Shown here: positions 1-10,546 of the stretch, in pieces
How the letters are laid out: every line of letters begins with the position of its first letter
Position numbering within the stretch: position 1 is the stretch's first letter
From: Gaiellasilicea sp963789355
GTDB lineage: Bacteria; Actinomycetota; Thermoleophilia; Gaiellales; Gaiellaceae
DNA length: 64,000 bases
Assembly (NCBI GenBank): GCA_963789355.1
Contig: CAWBKK010000002.1
Span: 1 to 64,000, forward strand
Reading direction: 5' to 3'
Program-made: the position numbers and the translations under genes
Notes under the pieces: generated by a model
Told to the model about the DNA's origin: nothing
The model's database searches: none
Seen by the model: only the letters and a program-made list of their open reading frames with translations

Positions 1-705
1 TCGGTGATGAACGAGCTGCCGTAGAAGTCGAGCGAGCAGCTCTCGCCCGCCTCGCTGCCGACCCGGTTGGACGCGATCACCGGCACCATGTTGGCACCGG
101 CATGCCCCTGCATGACGCGCTGCCAATGCCCGCAGCTGTCATAGTCCGGCCGCTCGGGCTCCGAGCCGATCGCCGTCGGGTAGAGCAGCAGCTCGGCGCC
201 CATCAGCACCATGACCCGCGCGGCCTCCGGGAACCACTGGTCCCAGCAGATGCCGACGCCGATGCAGCCGGCCTTGGTCTGCCAGACGCGAAAGCCGGTG
301 TCGCCGGGATTGAAGTAGAACTTCTCCTGATAGCCGGCGCCGTGCGGGATGTGGCTCTTGCGGTAGAGGCCCAGCACGCGCCCGTCGGCGTCGATCATGG
401 CGACCGAGTTGAAGTAGGCGTTGTTGGCGCGCTCGAAGAAGCTGATCGGCAGGACCACGCCCAGCTCGGCCGCGAGCCGGCTCATCCGGGCGACCAGCGG
501 GATGGCCCTCGATCGGCTGGGCCAGCCCGAAATGCTTGGCCGACTGGTCCTTGCAGAAGTAGGGGTTCTCGAACAGCTCCTGCAGCAGGACGATCGATGC
601 GCCGCGCCGCGCCGCATCGCGCACGAGCGCCTCGGCGCGCGCGACATTGCGATCGCGGTCCCAGTCGCAGGCCATCTGGGTGGCCGCTACCGTCACTTCC
701 CGCAT
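1..705 (-). CDS. aguB: N-carbamoylputrescine amidase-like carbon-nitrogen hydrolase, partial and frameshifted
   Basis: Nitrilase-superfamily enzyme expected to hydrolyse N-carbamoylputrescine to putrescine in the agmatine route of polyamine synthesis. The start at 705 gives MREVTVAATQM, then LLQELFENPYFC, where E is the first residue of the Glu-Lys-Cys triad. A one-base insertion near 505-510 shifts the frame. In the shifted frame the protein continues with LPISFFERANNAYFN, the lysine region YRKSHIPHG and the cysteine nucleophile region GVGICWDQWFPEAAR. The C-terminus lies beyond the left edge. About 235 codons are present of the family's usual 290. The subfamily call rests on the FENPYFC and SFFERANN motifs; other nitrilase clades are less likely. 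Confidence 0.8.
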
Positions 706-769
706 CCGTTCGCATCTCCAAGGCCGAAGGCACTATGCGATGGCCGTCACGCCGCTGGCAACCCTGCGG

Positions 770-1384
770 TCACCGGCGGGCAATCCCCAGGTAATGATAG
801 GTGAGGAGGCGCGGGCCGGGCACGAGGTAGCCCGTCTCCAGCCGCTCGACGCTGAAGCCGGCCCGGGCGAGCAGCCGGTCGGCGCGCTGGTCGAGCCGGC
901 AGCCGCCGGCAATCCGTCGCCAGGCCGGGGTCAGCCAGCGCTGCCAGCGGGCGAGCGCCGGCTGCGGCGCCAGCCCATGCTCGACGAAATGCAAGGCGCC
1001 GCCCGGCACCAGCACCCGGTGCGCCTCGCGCAAGGCCGCCAGGGGATCGGGGATGCTGCACAGCGCCCAGGTCACCACGACCGTGTCGACGCTGGCGTCG
1101 ACCAGCGGCAGGTGCTCGGCCGACTGCTCCAGCAGCCGCACCGGGAAGGGCAGCCAGCCGGCCGTCCGCCGCGCCTGGTCCAGGAGGTAGGCGGCCGGAT
1201 CGACGCCCTGCAGCTCGGTCACCTCGCGGCCGTAGAGCGGCAGGTTGGGGCCAGCGCCGATGCCGAGCTCCAACACTCGGCCGGCTGCACCCGCGACCAC
1301 CTGCCGCCGCAGCGGCGACAGCCGCTCGGCCGCCATCGCGTGGTGAATCAGGCGCGGGACGACGAACGAGGTGTAGCAGCCCAA
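770..1384 (-). CDS. Class I SAM-dependent methyltransferase
   Basis: 204-residue cytosolic methyltransferase. Motif I is VLELGIGAGPNLPLY at about residues 37-51, followed by a GVDP acidic loop and the post-motif VPGGALHFVEHG near residue 128. The N-terminus (MGCYTSFVVPRLIHHAMA) matches the METTL7/phosphatidylethanolamine-N-methyltransferase-like group often named only 'class I SAM methyltransferase'. The start is TTG at 1384; no better ATG keeps this N-terminus. It lies 19 bases after the RND pump stop on the same strand, so it may be co-transcribed. The substrate is unknown. It is one of the few genes of the left part that reads through without an indel. Confidence 0.75.
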   Translation of the reverse strand: MGCYTSFVVPRLIHHAMAAERLSPLRRQVVAGAAGRVLELGIGAGPNLPLYGREVTELQGVDPAAYLLDQARRTAGWLPFPVRLLEQSAEHLPLVDASVDTVVVTWALCSIPDPLAALREAHRVLVPGGALHFVEHGLAPQPALARWQRWLTPAWRRIAGGCRLDQRADRLLARAGFSVERLETGYLVPGPRLLTYHYLGIARR

Positions 1385-1403
1385 ACGCCTGCTCCGCGCG
1401 GCC

Positions 1404-4400
1404 TCACCCCGCCGGATGCACCGGTTCGGTCGCGGCCGCCCCGGACATGCCGATCCTCGCCTTGATCCTCTCGCGCGCCCACTGGAAGAACACGTAGAGC
1501 GGCGGGATCACGAAGATGCCGATCGGCGGACGCCGCGATCATGCCGCCGAACACCGCCGTGCCGACGCCGCGCCGCGACAGCATCGCCGCCCCGGTCGCG
1601 ATCACCAGCGGCATCAGGCCGAGGATGAAGGCGAAGCTGGTCATCATCACCGCGCGGAAGCGCTCGCGGGCACCCTCGACCGCGGCATCCAGGATCGACA
1701 GGCCGTGCTCGCGCCGCTCCTTGGCGAACTCGACGATCAGGATGCCGTTCTTGGCGGCCAGCGCGATCAGCACGACGATGCCGATCTGGGCGTAGATGTT
1801 GTTGTCGAGGCCGCTGATCCACAAGGCGGCCATGCCGCCGGCGACGCCGACGGTGACCGACAGCAGCACCGGCACCGGGATGGTCCAGCTCTCGTAGAGC
1901 GCCACCAGGAACAGGTAGGCGAACAGCACCGCGAGCCCGAGGATCATCGTGGTCTGGCCGGCCGCCTGCTTCTCCTGGAGCGCCGTGCCGGTCCACTCGA
2001 AGCTGTAGCCCTGCGGCAGGGTCTCGGCCGAGAGCTGCTCCATCGCGGCCAGCGCCTCGCCCGAGCTGACGCCCGGCGCCGGGCTGCCGTTGATGGTGAC
2101 CGAGCGGTAGTTGTTGTAGCGGATGATCGCCTGCGGCCCGACGATGATGCGCACCTCGGCGAAGCTGCGCAGCGGCACCATCTCGCCGTTCAGGTTGCGG
2201 ACATGGATCCGGTAGATGTCGTCGATCGAGTTGCGGTCCTCCTGCTCGCCCTGCAGGTTGACCTGCCAGGTGCGGCCGAACAGGTTGAGGTCGTTGACGT
2301 AGTAGCCGCCCAGCGTCGCCTGCAGCGCGTCGAAGACGTCGGCGAGGCTGATCGCCCAGCGTCTGCACCTTGTCGCGGTCGATGTCGAGGAAGAGCTGCG
2401 GCGTGCTGGCCGAGTAGGTGCGTGAACACGCCGGCCAGCTGCGGGTTCTGGTTGGCGGCGAAGATCAGCGCCGCGCGCGACCGCGGCGAGGTCGGCGGGA
2501 TCGCCGCCCTGCAGGTCCAGCAGCTGGTACTCGAAGCCGCCGCCGGTGCCCAGGCCGATGATCGGCGGCACGTTGAACGGGATGATGTTGGCCTCGCGGA
2601 TCGCCGGCACCCTCGGCGCGCACCTTGGCGATGATCGAGTCCACGTCCTCGCCCTGCGCCGGTCCGCTCGTCGAACGGCTTCAGCGAGCACGATGAAGAA
2701 GGCGCTGTTGGACTTGCTGAGCGCCGTCGAGCGTGCTGTAGCCGACCACCGTGCTGATGTCGGCGACGCCCGGGATGTCCTTGAGGAGCTTCTCGACCCG
2801 CTCGGCGACCATCGGCGGTGCGGTTGACCGAGGCGCCCTCGGGCAGCTGCACCTCGACGAAGAAGGCGCCCTGGTCCTCCTCCGGCAGGAAGCCGGTCGG
2901 GGATGACCTTGAACAGCCAGCGCATTGAGCGCGAGCGAAGCCGCCGACCACGACCAGGCTGAAGACCGCGACCCGCACCAGCCGCGTGACGATCGGCGGC
3001 ATAGCCGTCGCGCGCCGAGTCGATCGCGCCCAGCACGTAGCGCATCGGTGCCGCGCTTGGGGCCGTGCATGGTGGCGCAGCAGCACGGCGCACAGGGCCG
3101 GCGACAGGGTCAGCGCGTTGATCGCCGAGATCACCATCGACACCGCGACCGCGACCGCGAACTGCTGGTACAGCTGGCCCGAGATGCCCGGAATGAACGC
3201 CACCGGCACGAACACCGACAGCAGCACCAGGGTGATCGCGATGATCGGCGCCGTGATCTGGCCCATCGCCCGCTTGGCGGCCTCCGCCGGCGAGAGGCTG
3301 TGGTCCTCCTCCATGATTCGCCTCGACCTTCTCGACCACGACGATGGCGTCGTCGACGACGATGCCGATCGCCAGCACCAGGGCCAGCAGCGAGACCGTG
3401 TTGGGCGAGAAGCCGAGCGCCAGCATGACGGCGAAGGTGCCGATCAGCGACACCGGCACCGCGATCAGCGGGATCAGCGTCGCGCGCAGGTTGCCGAGGA
3501 ACAGGAACACGACGATCACCACCAGGATGAACGCCTCGATCAGCGTGTGGATCACCTCGTCGATGCTCTGCAGCACGAAGACGGTCGAGTCGTAGGTGGT
3601 CTTGTAGGCGACACCCTCGGGGAACTGCGCCTGCAGGCGCTGCATGACCGCCTGGACGCCCTCGGCCGTCGCCAGGGCGTTGGCGCCGGGCGCCTGGAAG
3701 ATCGCGATCAGCGCGCCCGGGCCGCCATTGAAGCGGCCGAACGAGTCGCTGGTCCGCGCGCGCCGAGCTCGACCCGGCCGACGTCGCGCACGCGCACGAA
3801 CGAGCCGTCCGGGTTGGCGCGGACGACGACGTTCTCGAACTCCTCGGGCTCGGTCAGCCGGCCCTTGGTCTGGATGTTGAGCTGGAACTGCGGCGTCGCC
3901 GATCGGCTGCGCGCCGATCCGGCCGACCGCCGCCTGGACGTTCTGGCCCTTGCAGCGCCTTGGCGACGTCGTTGGGCGTCAGCCCGAGCGCCGTCAGCCG
4001 GTCGGTGCTGACCCAGACCCGCATGCTGTAGTCGAGCGCGCCGAACAGGTAGGCGTCGCCGACGCCGGGCACGCGCTTGATGTTGTCGAGGATGTTGATG
4101 GTGGCGTAGTTGCTGAGGAACAGCGTGTCGTAGCGCTGGTCCGGCGAGTAGAGCGCGAGCACCTGCAGGATCGCCGACGACTTCTTCTTGACCGTCACGC
4201 CCTGCCGGCTGACCTCCTCCGGCAGCTTCGGCAGTCGCCAGCTGAGACGCGGTTCTGGACGTTGACGGTGTTGATGTCGGGGTCGGTGCCGACCGCGAAG
4301 CTGACGGTCAGCGTGTAGCTGCCGTCGTTGCCGCGCGGTCGACTTCATGTAGAGCATCTTGTCGACGCCGACGACCTGCGACTCGATCGGCTGCGCCACG

Positions 4401-4584
4401 GTCTGCTCGACGACGGCGGCGCCGGCGCCGGGATAGCGCGCGGTCACCTGCACCTGCGGCGGCACGATGTCGGGAAACTGCGCGATCGGCAGCGCGGTCG
4501 AGCGCGATCAGCGCCGGCCAGCGTGATGACGATCGAGATGACGAGCGACAGGCGCGGCCGGTCGATGAAGGTGGAGGACAGCAC
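1404..4584 (-). CDS. HAE1-family RND efflux permease, heavily frameshifted
   Basis: Inner-membrane proton-driven multidrug exporter of the AcrB/MexB class, working with a periplasmic adaptor and an outer-membrane channel. The N-terminal FIDRPRLSLVISIVI follows a GTG at 4584. Typical stretches then appear in shifting frames: YMKSTA, NAPPQ-type porter segments, LGFSPNTVSLLALVLAIGIV with VDDAIVVVEKVEAN, SLSPAEAAKRAMGQ, ALTLSPALCAVLL, and a C-terminal NGILIVEFAKERREHG block ending at TGA 1404-1406. The 3.18 kb span equals the usual 1,040 to 1,060 residues, so the gene is full length. At least a dozen single-base indels interrupt it (for example near 1527, 2355, 2610, 3055, 3315, 3900, 4240, 4335). 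No intact adaptor gene is adjacent; only a remnant lies at 8262-8439. Confidence 0.85.
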
Positions 4585-4636
4585 CGTTGACGCCCTTTCG
4601 CAGCCGCAGACCGATTGTGGTGGGCTGGTTACCCAA

Positions 4637-4983
4637 TCAGCCCGGGCATGGATACCGGTCTTTCAGCGCGTGGCCAAGGCCGCCCACGCCCGAGCTGCTC
4701 TTCGACTCGGGATGCTTGCTGGCGTAGGACTGAATCAGCGCCAGGATCTCGGCGCGATCGGTCGTCTCGGGCACGCAGGCCCTGACCCCATCGTTCAGCG
4801 AGGCATCCGACGAGGCCAGCGCTGGCAGGTAGGTCTCGAGATAGCCGGAGCATAGGCCCGGCCGGCCGCCCGCATCCTCCGGCGCGCACCATGCCACCAG
4901 TTCGGCAAAGGTTGCGGCAAAGGCCGGCGCTGCCGGAATCGCCCGCAAGGCCAGCAACGAGGAGCGATAGCGGACAAGCGCAT
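4637..4983 (-). CDS. Rap1a/Tai-like small exported protein, frameshifted near its N-terminus
   Basis: The C-terminal half has the Rap1a/Tai hallmark pattern: LCSGYLETYL, a later conserved Cys in RACVPE, SYASKHPESKSSS and a final ALKDRYPC. Rap1a/Tai members are periplasmic; the first characterised ones are immunity proteins to type VI amidases, but most are uncharacterised. The start is ATG 4983 (MRLSAIAP), preceded by GGAGG at 4989-4993. One base near 4960 must be removed to join it to SLLALRAIPAAPAFA, which gives a plausible signal peptide of about 25 residues. No T6SS effector gene is nearby, so an immunity role is not supported here. Confidence 0.6.
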
Positions 4984-5025
4984 CGAGGCCTCCAGCTAGC
5001 GTGCTCTTGGCCCGGGTCGGCCGCT

Positions 5026-5470
5026 CTACCAGCCGATGTAGATGCCGACCTCGCCCAGCCCGCCGTCCGGATAGTTCAGGATCTGCGCGCGGATCTTGTA
5101 GCCCTGCGCCTGCAGGTGCTGGACATAGGCCTCGTGCACCCGTGCGCGCGGCGCCGGTGAGCGTCTCCGGCCAGCCTTCCTCGAGATTGTTGATCGCCCG
5201 GCCGTGGTCGGTGCAGTACTGCGACGGGAAGCGCAGGATCTCGATCTCGGACCGGCCCTGCTCGGCCGCGCGGCGAACCCAGCCGTTGAAGCGCTCGATG
5301 CCGTCGGGCCGGATCTCGCGCTCCATGAAGTCCTGCCGTGCCCGCTTCTCCTCGTCCTCCTCCTTCTGGCGGTGGGCCAGGATCTCCTGCAGCTTGGCCG
5401 TTTCCTTGTCGTCGGCGATCCGCTTCAGCTCCTGGACGTTCAGGGCCTGCCCGGCGAGCGGGTCACTCAT
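5026..5470 (-). CDS. Uncharacterised small protein with charged helical N-terminus, frameshifted
   Basis: The start ATG at 5470 overlaps the last codons of the SulP gene (stop at 5463), so the two are probably translationally coupled. The first 60 residues are highly charged (ETAKLQEILAHRQKEEDEEK) and likely a long helix. There follows a compact region with RFPSQYCTDHGRAINN and, after a one-base shift near 5150, an ending AQILNYPDGGLGEVGIYIGW before TAG at 5026. The ending recalls small alphaproteobacterial proteins found beside transporters, but I do not recognise the family. No signal peptide or membrane segment is seen. The restored length is about 147 residues. Confidence 0.5.
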
Positions 5471-7315
5471 CGGTCATCACTCCTTTGCTGAAGGTTGGGC
5501 ACCGTTCGACGGTCCAGTGTGGTCCCGGCCGCGTCGGCTGGTCCAGTACCGCCGGGTCGCACGCTTCCCCGGCATCGCCGCGGCCGATGGCGCCTGCGGC
5601 CGATGCTTCCTCGAATGCCTGCACCGCCGATCGCAGGGTCGGGAACGTGAGTGTCGCCGTGGCCGATCGGCGCTGCTCCAGCCAGGGCGCCTCGAAGATA
5701 CCGCCGAGCTGGCGTTTGACCCGCGCCAATACGAGCGTCACGCCCTGCGCCGCCAGTTCCTCGCGCAGCTCGTCGAACCGCTGCACCGCCGTGGCGTCGA
5801 CGAAGCTGACCGGGCTCAGATCGACGATCACCCAGGCGACGGGCGTCGCGGCACGCCGGATCGCCGCCCGCACGCGCTCGCAGAAGTAATCGATGTTGAA
5901 GAAGACGAGATTGCCGCTGAAGCGATAGAGCAGAAGCCCCGGGACGGTCTCGGCCTGGGGGTAGTCGGCGACGCTGTGGTAGCCTTGGAGTCCCGGCAAG
6001 CGGCCCAGCACGGCGTCCTTCGGGCGCATGGCGGTCGCCAGCAGCCAGGACAAGGACAGCACCACGGCAAGAACGACGCCCGGGAGGACGCCCAGGACAA
6101 GCACGCCCAGCGTCGTCGCGACCGACAACAGCCCCTCGCGCCGGCTCATGCCGAGCAACAGCCGCAGTCCCGCGATGTCGAACAGGCCGGCCGCCGAGAC
6201 CAGGATCACCGCCGCCAGGGCCGTGGTGGGGACCAGAGCGAGCGGCCCGGTGAGCAGGAGCAGCACCAGGAGCATGGCGCCGGCGGCGACGATGCCCACG
6301 AGCTGGCTTCGACCGCCCATCGCGTCGTTGACCGCGGTGCGCGAGTCGGCGCCGGTCACCGGGAAGCCCTGGCCCAGGCCGACGGCGAGATTGGCCGCAC
6401 CCAGCGCAATCAGCTCCTGGTTCGCATCGATCTCGTAGCGGTTGCGCCGGGCGAAGCTCTTGGCGGTCAATACGCCCCCGGTGAAGCTGATCAGCAGGAT
6501 GCCGGCAGCCTCGCTCGAGCAGGCTGCGGTAGGTCGCGGGATCGAACCAGGTCCAGGTTGGCGTCGGCAGTCCGGCCGGCACCGGGCCGGTCACCTTCAC
6601 TCCGGTCGCCTGGAGGTCGAATGTCGCCACCGCGGCGATGCCGGCCACGACGACCGCCAGCGCGGCCGGGACGTTGGGAGCGGCGCGGCGCAAGGCGAGC
6701 AGGCCCGCCAGCAGGGCCAGCCCGAGCAGCGCCGTCGGCAAGTGGGACTGGCCCAGTCGCTGAACGAACTCGAGCAGCCGTGGCAGCACCTCGTCCGCCT
6801 CGCTCGGATAGCCCAGCAGCTTGGGCAGCTGGCCGACGATGATGACGATGGCGATCCCGTTGAGGTAGCCGGTCAGGATCGGCTGCGAGAGGAAGCTCGC
6901 CAAGAAGCCGAGGCGGCCGAGCCCGGCCACGACGTAGAGCGCGCCCGTGATCAGGGTCAGCACCGGCAGGAGCGCGAGGTACCGCGCGGGGTCGCCTTGC
7001 GCCAGCGGGGCGAGGCTCGCCGCGACCATGATGCAGGTGGCGGCGTCGGGGCCGAGGATCAGCTGGCGCGAGGAGCCGAACAGTGCATAGGGCACCAGCG
7101 GGAAGATCGCGGCGTAGATGCCGATCGCGGCCGGCACGCCGGTGAGCTCCGCGTAGGCGATCCCGACCGGCAGGCGCGATCGCCGCCACCGACAGGCCCG
7201 CCGCCACGTCCTTCGGCAACCACGCCGGATCGTAGCGGAGCAGCGCGGCCAGCCCCGGCGCCCAGCGCTCCAGTCCGGTGCGCTCGTTCAAGGCGGGAGT
7301 GGCTACCGGGCTCAC
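5463..7315 (-). CDS. SulP-family anion permease with C-terminal STAS domain, frameshifted twice
   Basis: Inner-membrane SLC26/SulP transporter, probably for sulfate, bicarbonate or another small anion. The start ATG at 7315 gives MSPVATPALNERT, then LRYDPAWLPKDVAAGLSVAA. A one-base indel near 7177 moves to GIAYAELTGVPAAIGIYAAI and LFGSSRQLILGPDAATC, a strongly conserved SulP block. A second indel near 6510 moves to ISFTGGVLTAKSFARRN. About ten to twelve hydrophobic segments precede a STAS domain (VIVDLSPVSFVDATAVQRFD), homologous to anti-sigma factor antagonists. The restored length is about 616 residues, normal for the family. It lies just downstream of the PPK2 gene on the same strand. Confidence 0.85.
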
Positions 7316-7336
7316 GCAGACGGCCCGAGTTCCGGC

Positions 7337-8174
7337 TCAGTACCGGCTCGGCACGATGTGGGCGGCCCGCAAGCCGCCCTCGACGCCCTTGGGCTGCGGT
7401 TGCGCCTTCGGGATCTTCGGCAGGTCGACCTCGACCTTGCGGTAGGGGATCTGGTCCAGCAGGTGGCGGATCAGGTTCAGCCGTGCCCGGCGCTTGTCGT
7501 CGGCGGGCACGATGTACCAGGGCGCAGCGGGCGTGTCGGTCGCCTCGATCATCGCCTGATAGGCCTGGGTGTAGTCCCACCAGCGGCGGACCGATTCGAC
7601 GTCCATCGGGCTCAGCTTCCAGTGCTTGACCGGGTCGCTCGATCCGCGCCTCGAACCGGCGCCGCTGCTCGTCCTGGCTGACGTCCAGGAAGTACTTCAG
7701 CAGGATGATGCCGTTGTTGACCACCTCGCGCTCGACCGCGGGCGCGAGCTTGAGGAAGTGCTCGTACTGATCGTCGGTGCAGAAGCCCATCACCCGCTCG
7801 ACGCCCGCCCGGTTGTACCAGGAGCGGTCGAACAGGATGATCTCGCCGGCGGCGGGAAAGTGGGCGATGTAGCGCTGGATGTAGAGCTGGCTCTTCTCGC
7901 GGTCGGAGGGCGCCGGCAGCGCCACGTGCCTGAACACGCGCGGGCTGCAGCGCTCGGTGATCCGCTTGATCACGCCGCCCTTGCCGGCCGTGTCGCGCCC
8001 CTCGAACACGACGATCACCCGCGCGCCCTCGGCCACCGCCCAGGCCTGCAGCCGGGTCAGCTCGACCTGGAGCTTGTAGAGTTCCTGCTCGAACTCCTTG
8101 CGCGTCAGCTCGAGGCGATCCGGGGCGGAATTCGCCTCGTCATCCGCCTTGTTCTTCTTGGACTTCTTCGCCAT
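7337..8174 (-). CDS. ppk2: Polyphosphate kinase 2 family protein, one frameshift
   Basis: Cytosolic P-loop kinase that uses polyphosphate to phosphorylate nucleotides (class I/II/III not separable here). Walker A is VVFEGRDTAGKGG at about residues 54-66. The lid/Walker B block includes ILFDRSWYNRAGVERVMGF. A one-base insertion near 7635 (within CGAGCGACCC on the coding strand) shifts frame after RFEARIE; the protein then resumes as VKHWKLSPMDVESVRRWWDY and the nucleotide-sugar loop PADDKRRARLNLI. The restored length is about 278 residues, typical of one-domain PPK2. The lysine-rich start MAKKSKKNKADDE is disordered. It may form a unit with the SulP gene 21 bases downstream. Confidence 0.88.
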
Positions 8175-8261
8175 ACGGCCCCCCTGATTGTCCGCCGGGA
8201 AATCCGGCGATGCTCCGCTCCCGAGGCTGGCGATGCCGCGGGCCCGCGCTCCGTCCTCGGC

Positions 8262-8439
8262 CCGCAGGTGTCGCCGGCGGTGCCTCGGCGGTATCGACCG
8301 CTATGTCCGGTTGGACCTTCTGCAGCCCCTCGGCGATCAGCGCTTGCCCTGAGCCAAGCCATTGGTCACGACGTGGGCGACGTCGCGCTCGGCGCCGACC
8401 GTGATGCGCTGCACCTGCAACTTGCTCTTCGCGTCGACC
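8262..8439 (-). pseudogene. C-terminal remnant of an RND periplasmic adaptor (membrane fusion protein)
   Basis: Read on the minus strand, the fragment gives VDAKSKLQVQRITVGAERDV, then VVTNGLAQG. After a one-base slip near 8343 it continues ALIAEGLQKVQPDIAV. This is the classic end of a membrane fusion protein, the beta-barrel to membrane-proximal domain with GLxxGdxVIxEGLQKVxPG. A stop sits directly before the first codon, and the 5' three quarters of such a gene are absent. It is the expected partner of an HAE1 pump such as the one at 1404-4584, but it is separated from it by SulP and PPK2. It may be a broken gene or an assembly-scrambled piece. Confidence 0.6.
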
Positions 8440-9288
8440 TAAGCAGCAGCGGCCACACCTAGTCAACCCGCCCTCCCGGCTCATGTCGGGGAATTGCGCC
8501 AAGAGGTCGACTGCCTTTCGGACCATCATTCCCAACACCAGCACGGCGTCCTCGTCGAGATATTTCGGCCACAACGGGAGAGCCCGAGGAGGTCCGGAGC
8601 GGCGATCGCCGTGTAGCGAATCCTGATGCCGGCCGCGGGTCGCCAAACGCCTCGTGCGCGGCCTCTACCTGTGCATGGATTAGCCAGGCCCGCGCGGCCT
8701 TCCACTAAGCAAACGCGCCGTACGATCCACGCTTCGACTGAGAACTGCTGGGCCTTCCATCTCTGGATCGGCTCGACTTATTGTCGCGGCTTCTCGCGCC
8801 AGTACTGTGGTGCTTGCGTTCTGCCACGACGGTACTGCTGCCCAGCAGAGGCGTCGTGGCCCAACTCTCGGCTGCTTGGCCGCGATCGCAATGCAGCCAT
8901 TATTACACTAGCGCTGGCGTGATTCGGGGCCCGCAACACGCTCCATTTGCTCACTTCGGCGGCGGCGTGTCCTCCCTGCAGGCACGAAGTGGTCAACGTC
9001 GCAAGATCGCCGACGCCAACGGCGCTGTGCAAGGGCCGACGTTCAAGTCCTGGAACTATCGGGCCGGCTGATGATTGGGTGGGATGCGCGCTCGCATTCC
9101 CAATTCGCTGCGCAGCCTTGAGACGTACGTAAGACCAAGCTGGCTCATGTGGGACGGACAACCATCAATCGCGCGAGCGCGACACCCCGCACTGTCGTTG
9201 TGCTGAGGGACCGAGCGGAGATCGTCTTCCAACCTGACGGCCTGTCGCGCCACCACGGCGCCCCCTGCGTCAGCCGCAAGGTCGGCAG
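8440..9288. other. Gene-poor eroded stretch
   Basis: About 850 bases without a frame I can assign. Open frames on both strands are short, lack recognisable motifs and have no ribosome-binding sites. Base composition is less GC-rich than the surroundings, consistent with non-coding or decayed DNA. A minus-strand segment near 8480-8640 (YLDEDAVLVLGMMVRKAVDL) looks protein-like but has no start, no end and no family I know. Confidence 0.4.
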
Positions 9289-9794
9289 CTACGGGGTCAA
9301 CGTGAAGGTGTAGCACCCGGACGAGCTACCGAAGCCCCGGATGATGACATTCACGGGCAGGTTCCGGACGAAGGTCCTGACGCGGTACGTCTCCGTGCCG
9401 CCCGCCCAATAGCGGTCGACGGTTTTGTGGACGCCCGACGTGTCGATCCGCATCACCACGTCGAAGTTGCGCGTGGGGATGGTCTTGAAGGTGTAGACCT
9501 GCGGTGCACCAAACACCAACTTGTACTTGATAAAGGTGAACGGCAAGATGCAACCGCTTGCGCCCGACCCGCAGCGGGCTGGGCCCTGCCTGCGGCACAC
9601 CGATCTCGTTGTTGAGGTCCATTTTGTCGGGGCCGAAATTCGGCGGGGGCAGCTTTACTCGGGTGTCCGGGTCCAGGCCAAGCGCCTTGGCCGAAGCCGG
9701 CTGACCACTGGCATCGGCGTTCGCGGGCAGTCGAGAGGGCGGCGGACGCCAAGGCGAGGTAGGCCACCGCCGAGAACAACAGCTTCTTGCGCAT
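9289..9794 (-). CDS. Small secreted protein of unknown function, frameshifted
   Basis: The ATG at 9794 begins a clear Sec signal peptide (MRKKLLFSAVAYLALASA). At least two indels (near 9640 and 9560) are needed to reach the C-terminal frame. There the protein runs through ILPFTFIKYKLVFGAPQVYT, NFDVVMRIDTSGVHKTVDRY and VIIRGFGSSSGCYTFTLTP before TAG at 9289-9291. The C-terminal 80 residues alternate polar and hydrophobic residues and look like a beta-sandwich. The restored length is about 165 residues. I do not recognise the family. An exported or periplasmic location is inferred from the signal peptide only. Confidence 0.45.
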
Positions 9795-9906
9795 CGTTAG
9801 AACTCCCTGATCGTCGTGCCGCCCCTGTGGCGACACGGCGGCGAGTATGCCGGCGCCTCCGTCGGGGACATCGGGAGCGGAGCCCTAGTTTGTCGTTACG
9901 GATTCC

Positions 9907-10510
9907 CTAGGTTTGGCGAGCAATGCGCGGGTGACGGGGTGCCTGGCCGCCTGCTTGCGGGTCGACGACCTCGAGCTTGGCCAGGATGGCGCAGACGTGA
10001 TGGTCGACCGTCTTCGGCGCGATGCGCAGCCGCGCGGCGATCTCCTTGTTGCTCAGATCCTCGGCCAGGAGGGCCAGGATGTCCACCTGCCGCGTGGTCA
10101 GGCCGAGCGGGTTGTGCCGCGTCGCGGCGCGCGGGCCGCGCGGAATGCCGCGGGCGCCCTCGGCGCGCAGGTTGCGCCGGACCATCGCGGCGGCCGGGGC
10201 GGCCCCCAGCCCGGTCAGGATGTCGAGCGCCCGCAGCTGCGCCGGCCGGTCGCCATGCGCGAGGGCCAGGGCCTCCTCGTAGGGGCAGCCGATCCGTCGC
10301 CAGGCCGCGGCGGCCCCCTGCCAGTCGCCGCCGATTTCCAGCCGGTAGGGCAGGGCCATGCCGTCCGAGCGGCCGATCGAGCGCGCCAGCGCGCCACAGC
10401 CACAGGCCGAGCTCCCCCAGCCGCCACGGCTCCGGATGGCGCAGGGCTTCTACCGACAGCAGCTCCGCGACCGGCACGGGCTGGAGACGGTCGGCCCCGA
10501 CGAGGCGGGG
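9907..10510 (-). pseudogene. LuxR-type regulator, C-terminal part only
   Basis: The C-terminal half of a large ATPase/TPR LuxR (LAL-type) regulator. The end of the TPR region reads EALRHPEPWRLGELGLWLWR and, after an indel near 10,390, PYRLEIGGDWQGAAAAWRRI. The GerE/LuxR helix-turn-helix follows as LTTRQVDILALLAEDLSNKE and RLRIAPKTVDHHVCAILAKL. The expected 600-residue N-terminal ATPase and TPR portion is missing upstream of about 10,510, where the sequence stops resembling protein. It is homologous in layout to the intact regulator at 12,114-14,640 on the other side of the junction. Confidence 0.65.
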
Positions 10511-10546
10511 CCGCATCGAAGGCGGCCCACCTGGACGAGATCGCAA

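Noticed and set aside
4637..5470. Reading 4,637-5,470 as one 277-residue gene
   Set aside because: The middle third is out-of-frame composition. A ribosome-binding site and signal peptide at 4,983 and a stop at 5,026 in the shifted frame show two genes instead.
8778..9161. 127-codon minus-strand frame in the gene-poor stretch
   Set aside because: No ribosome-binding site, family motif or codon bias.
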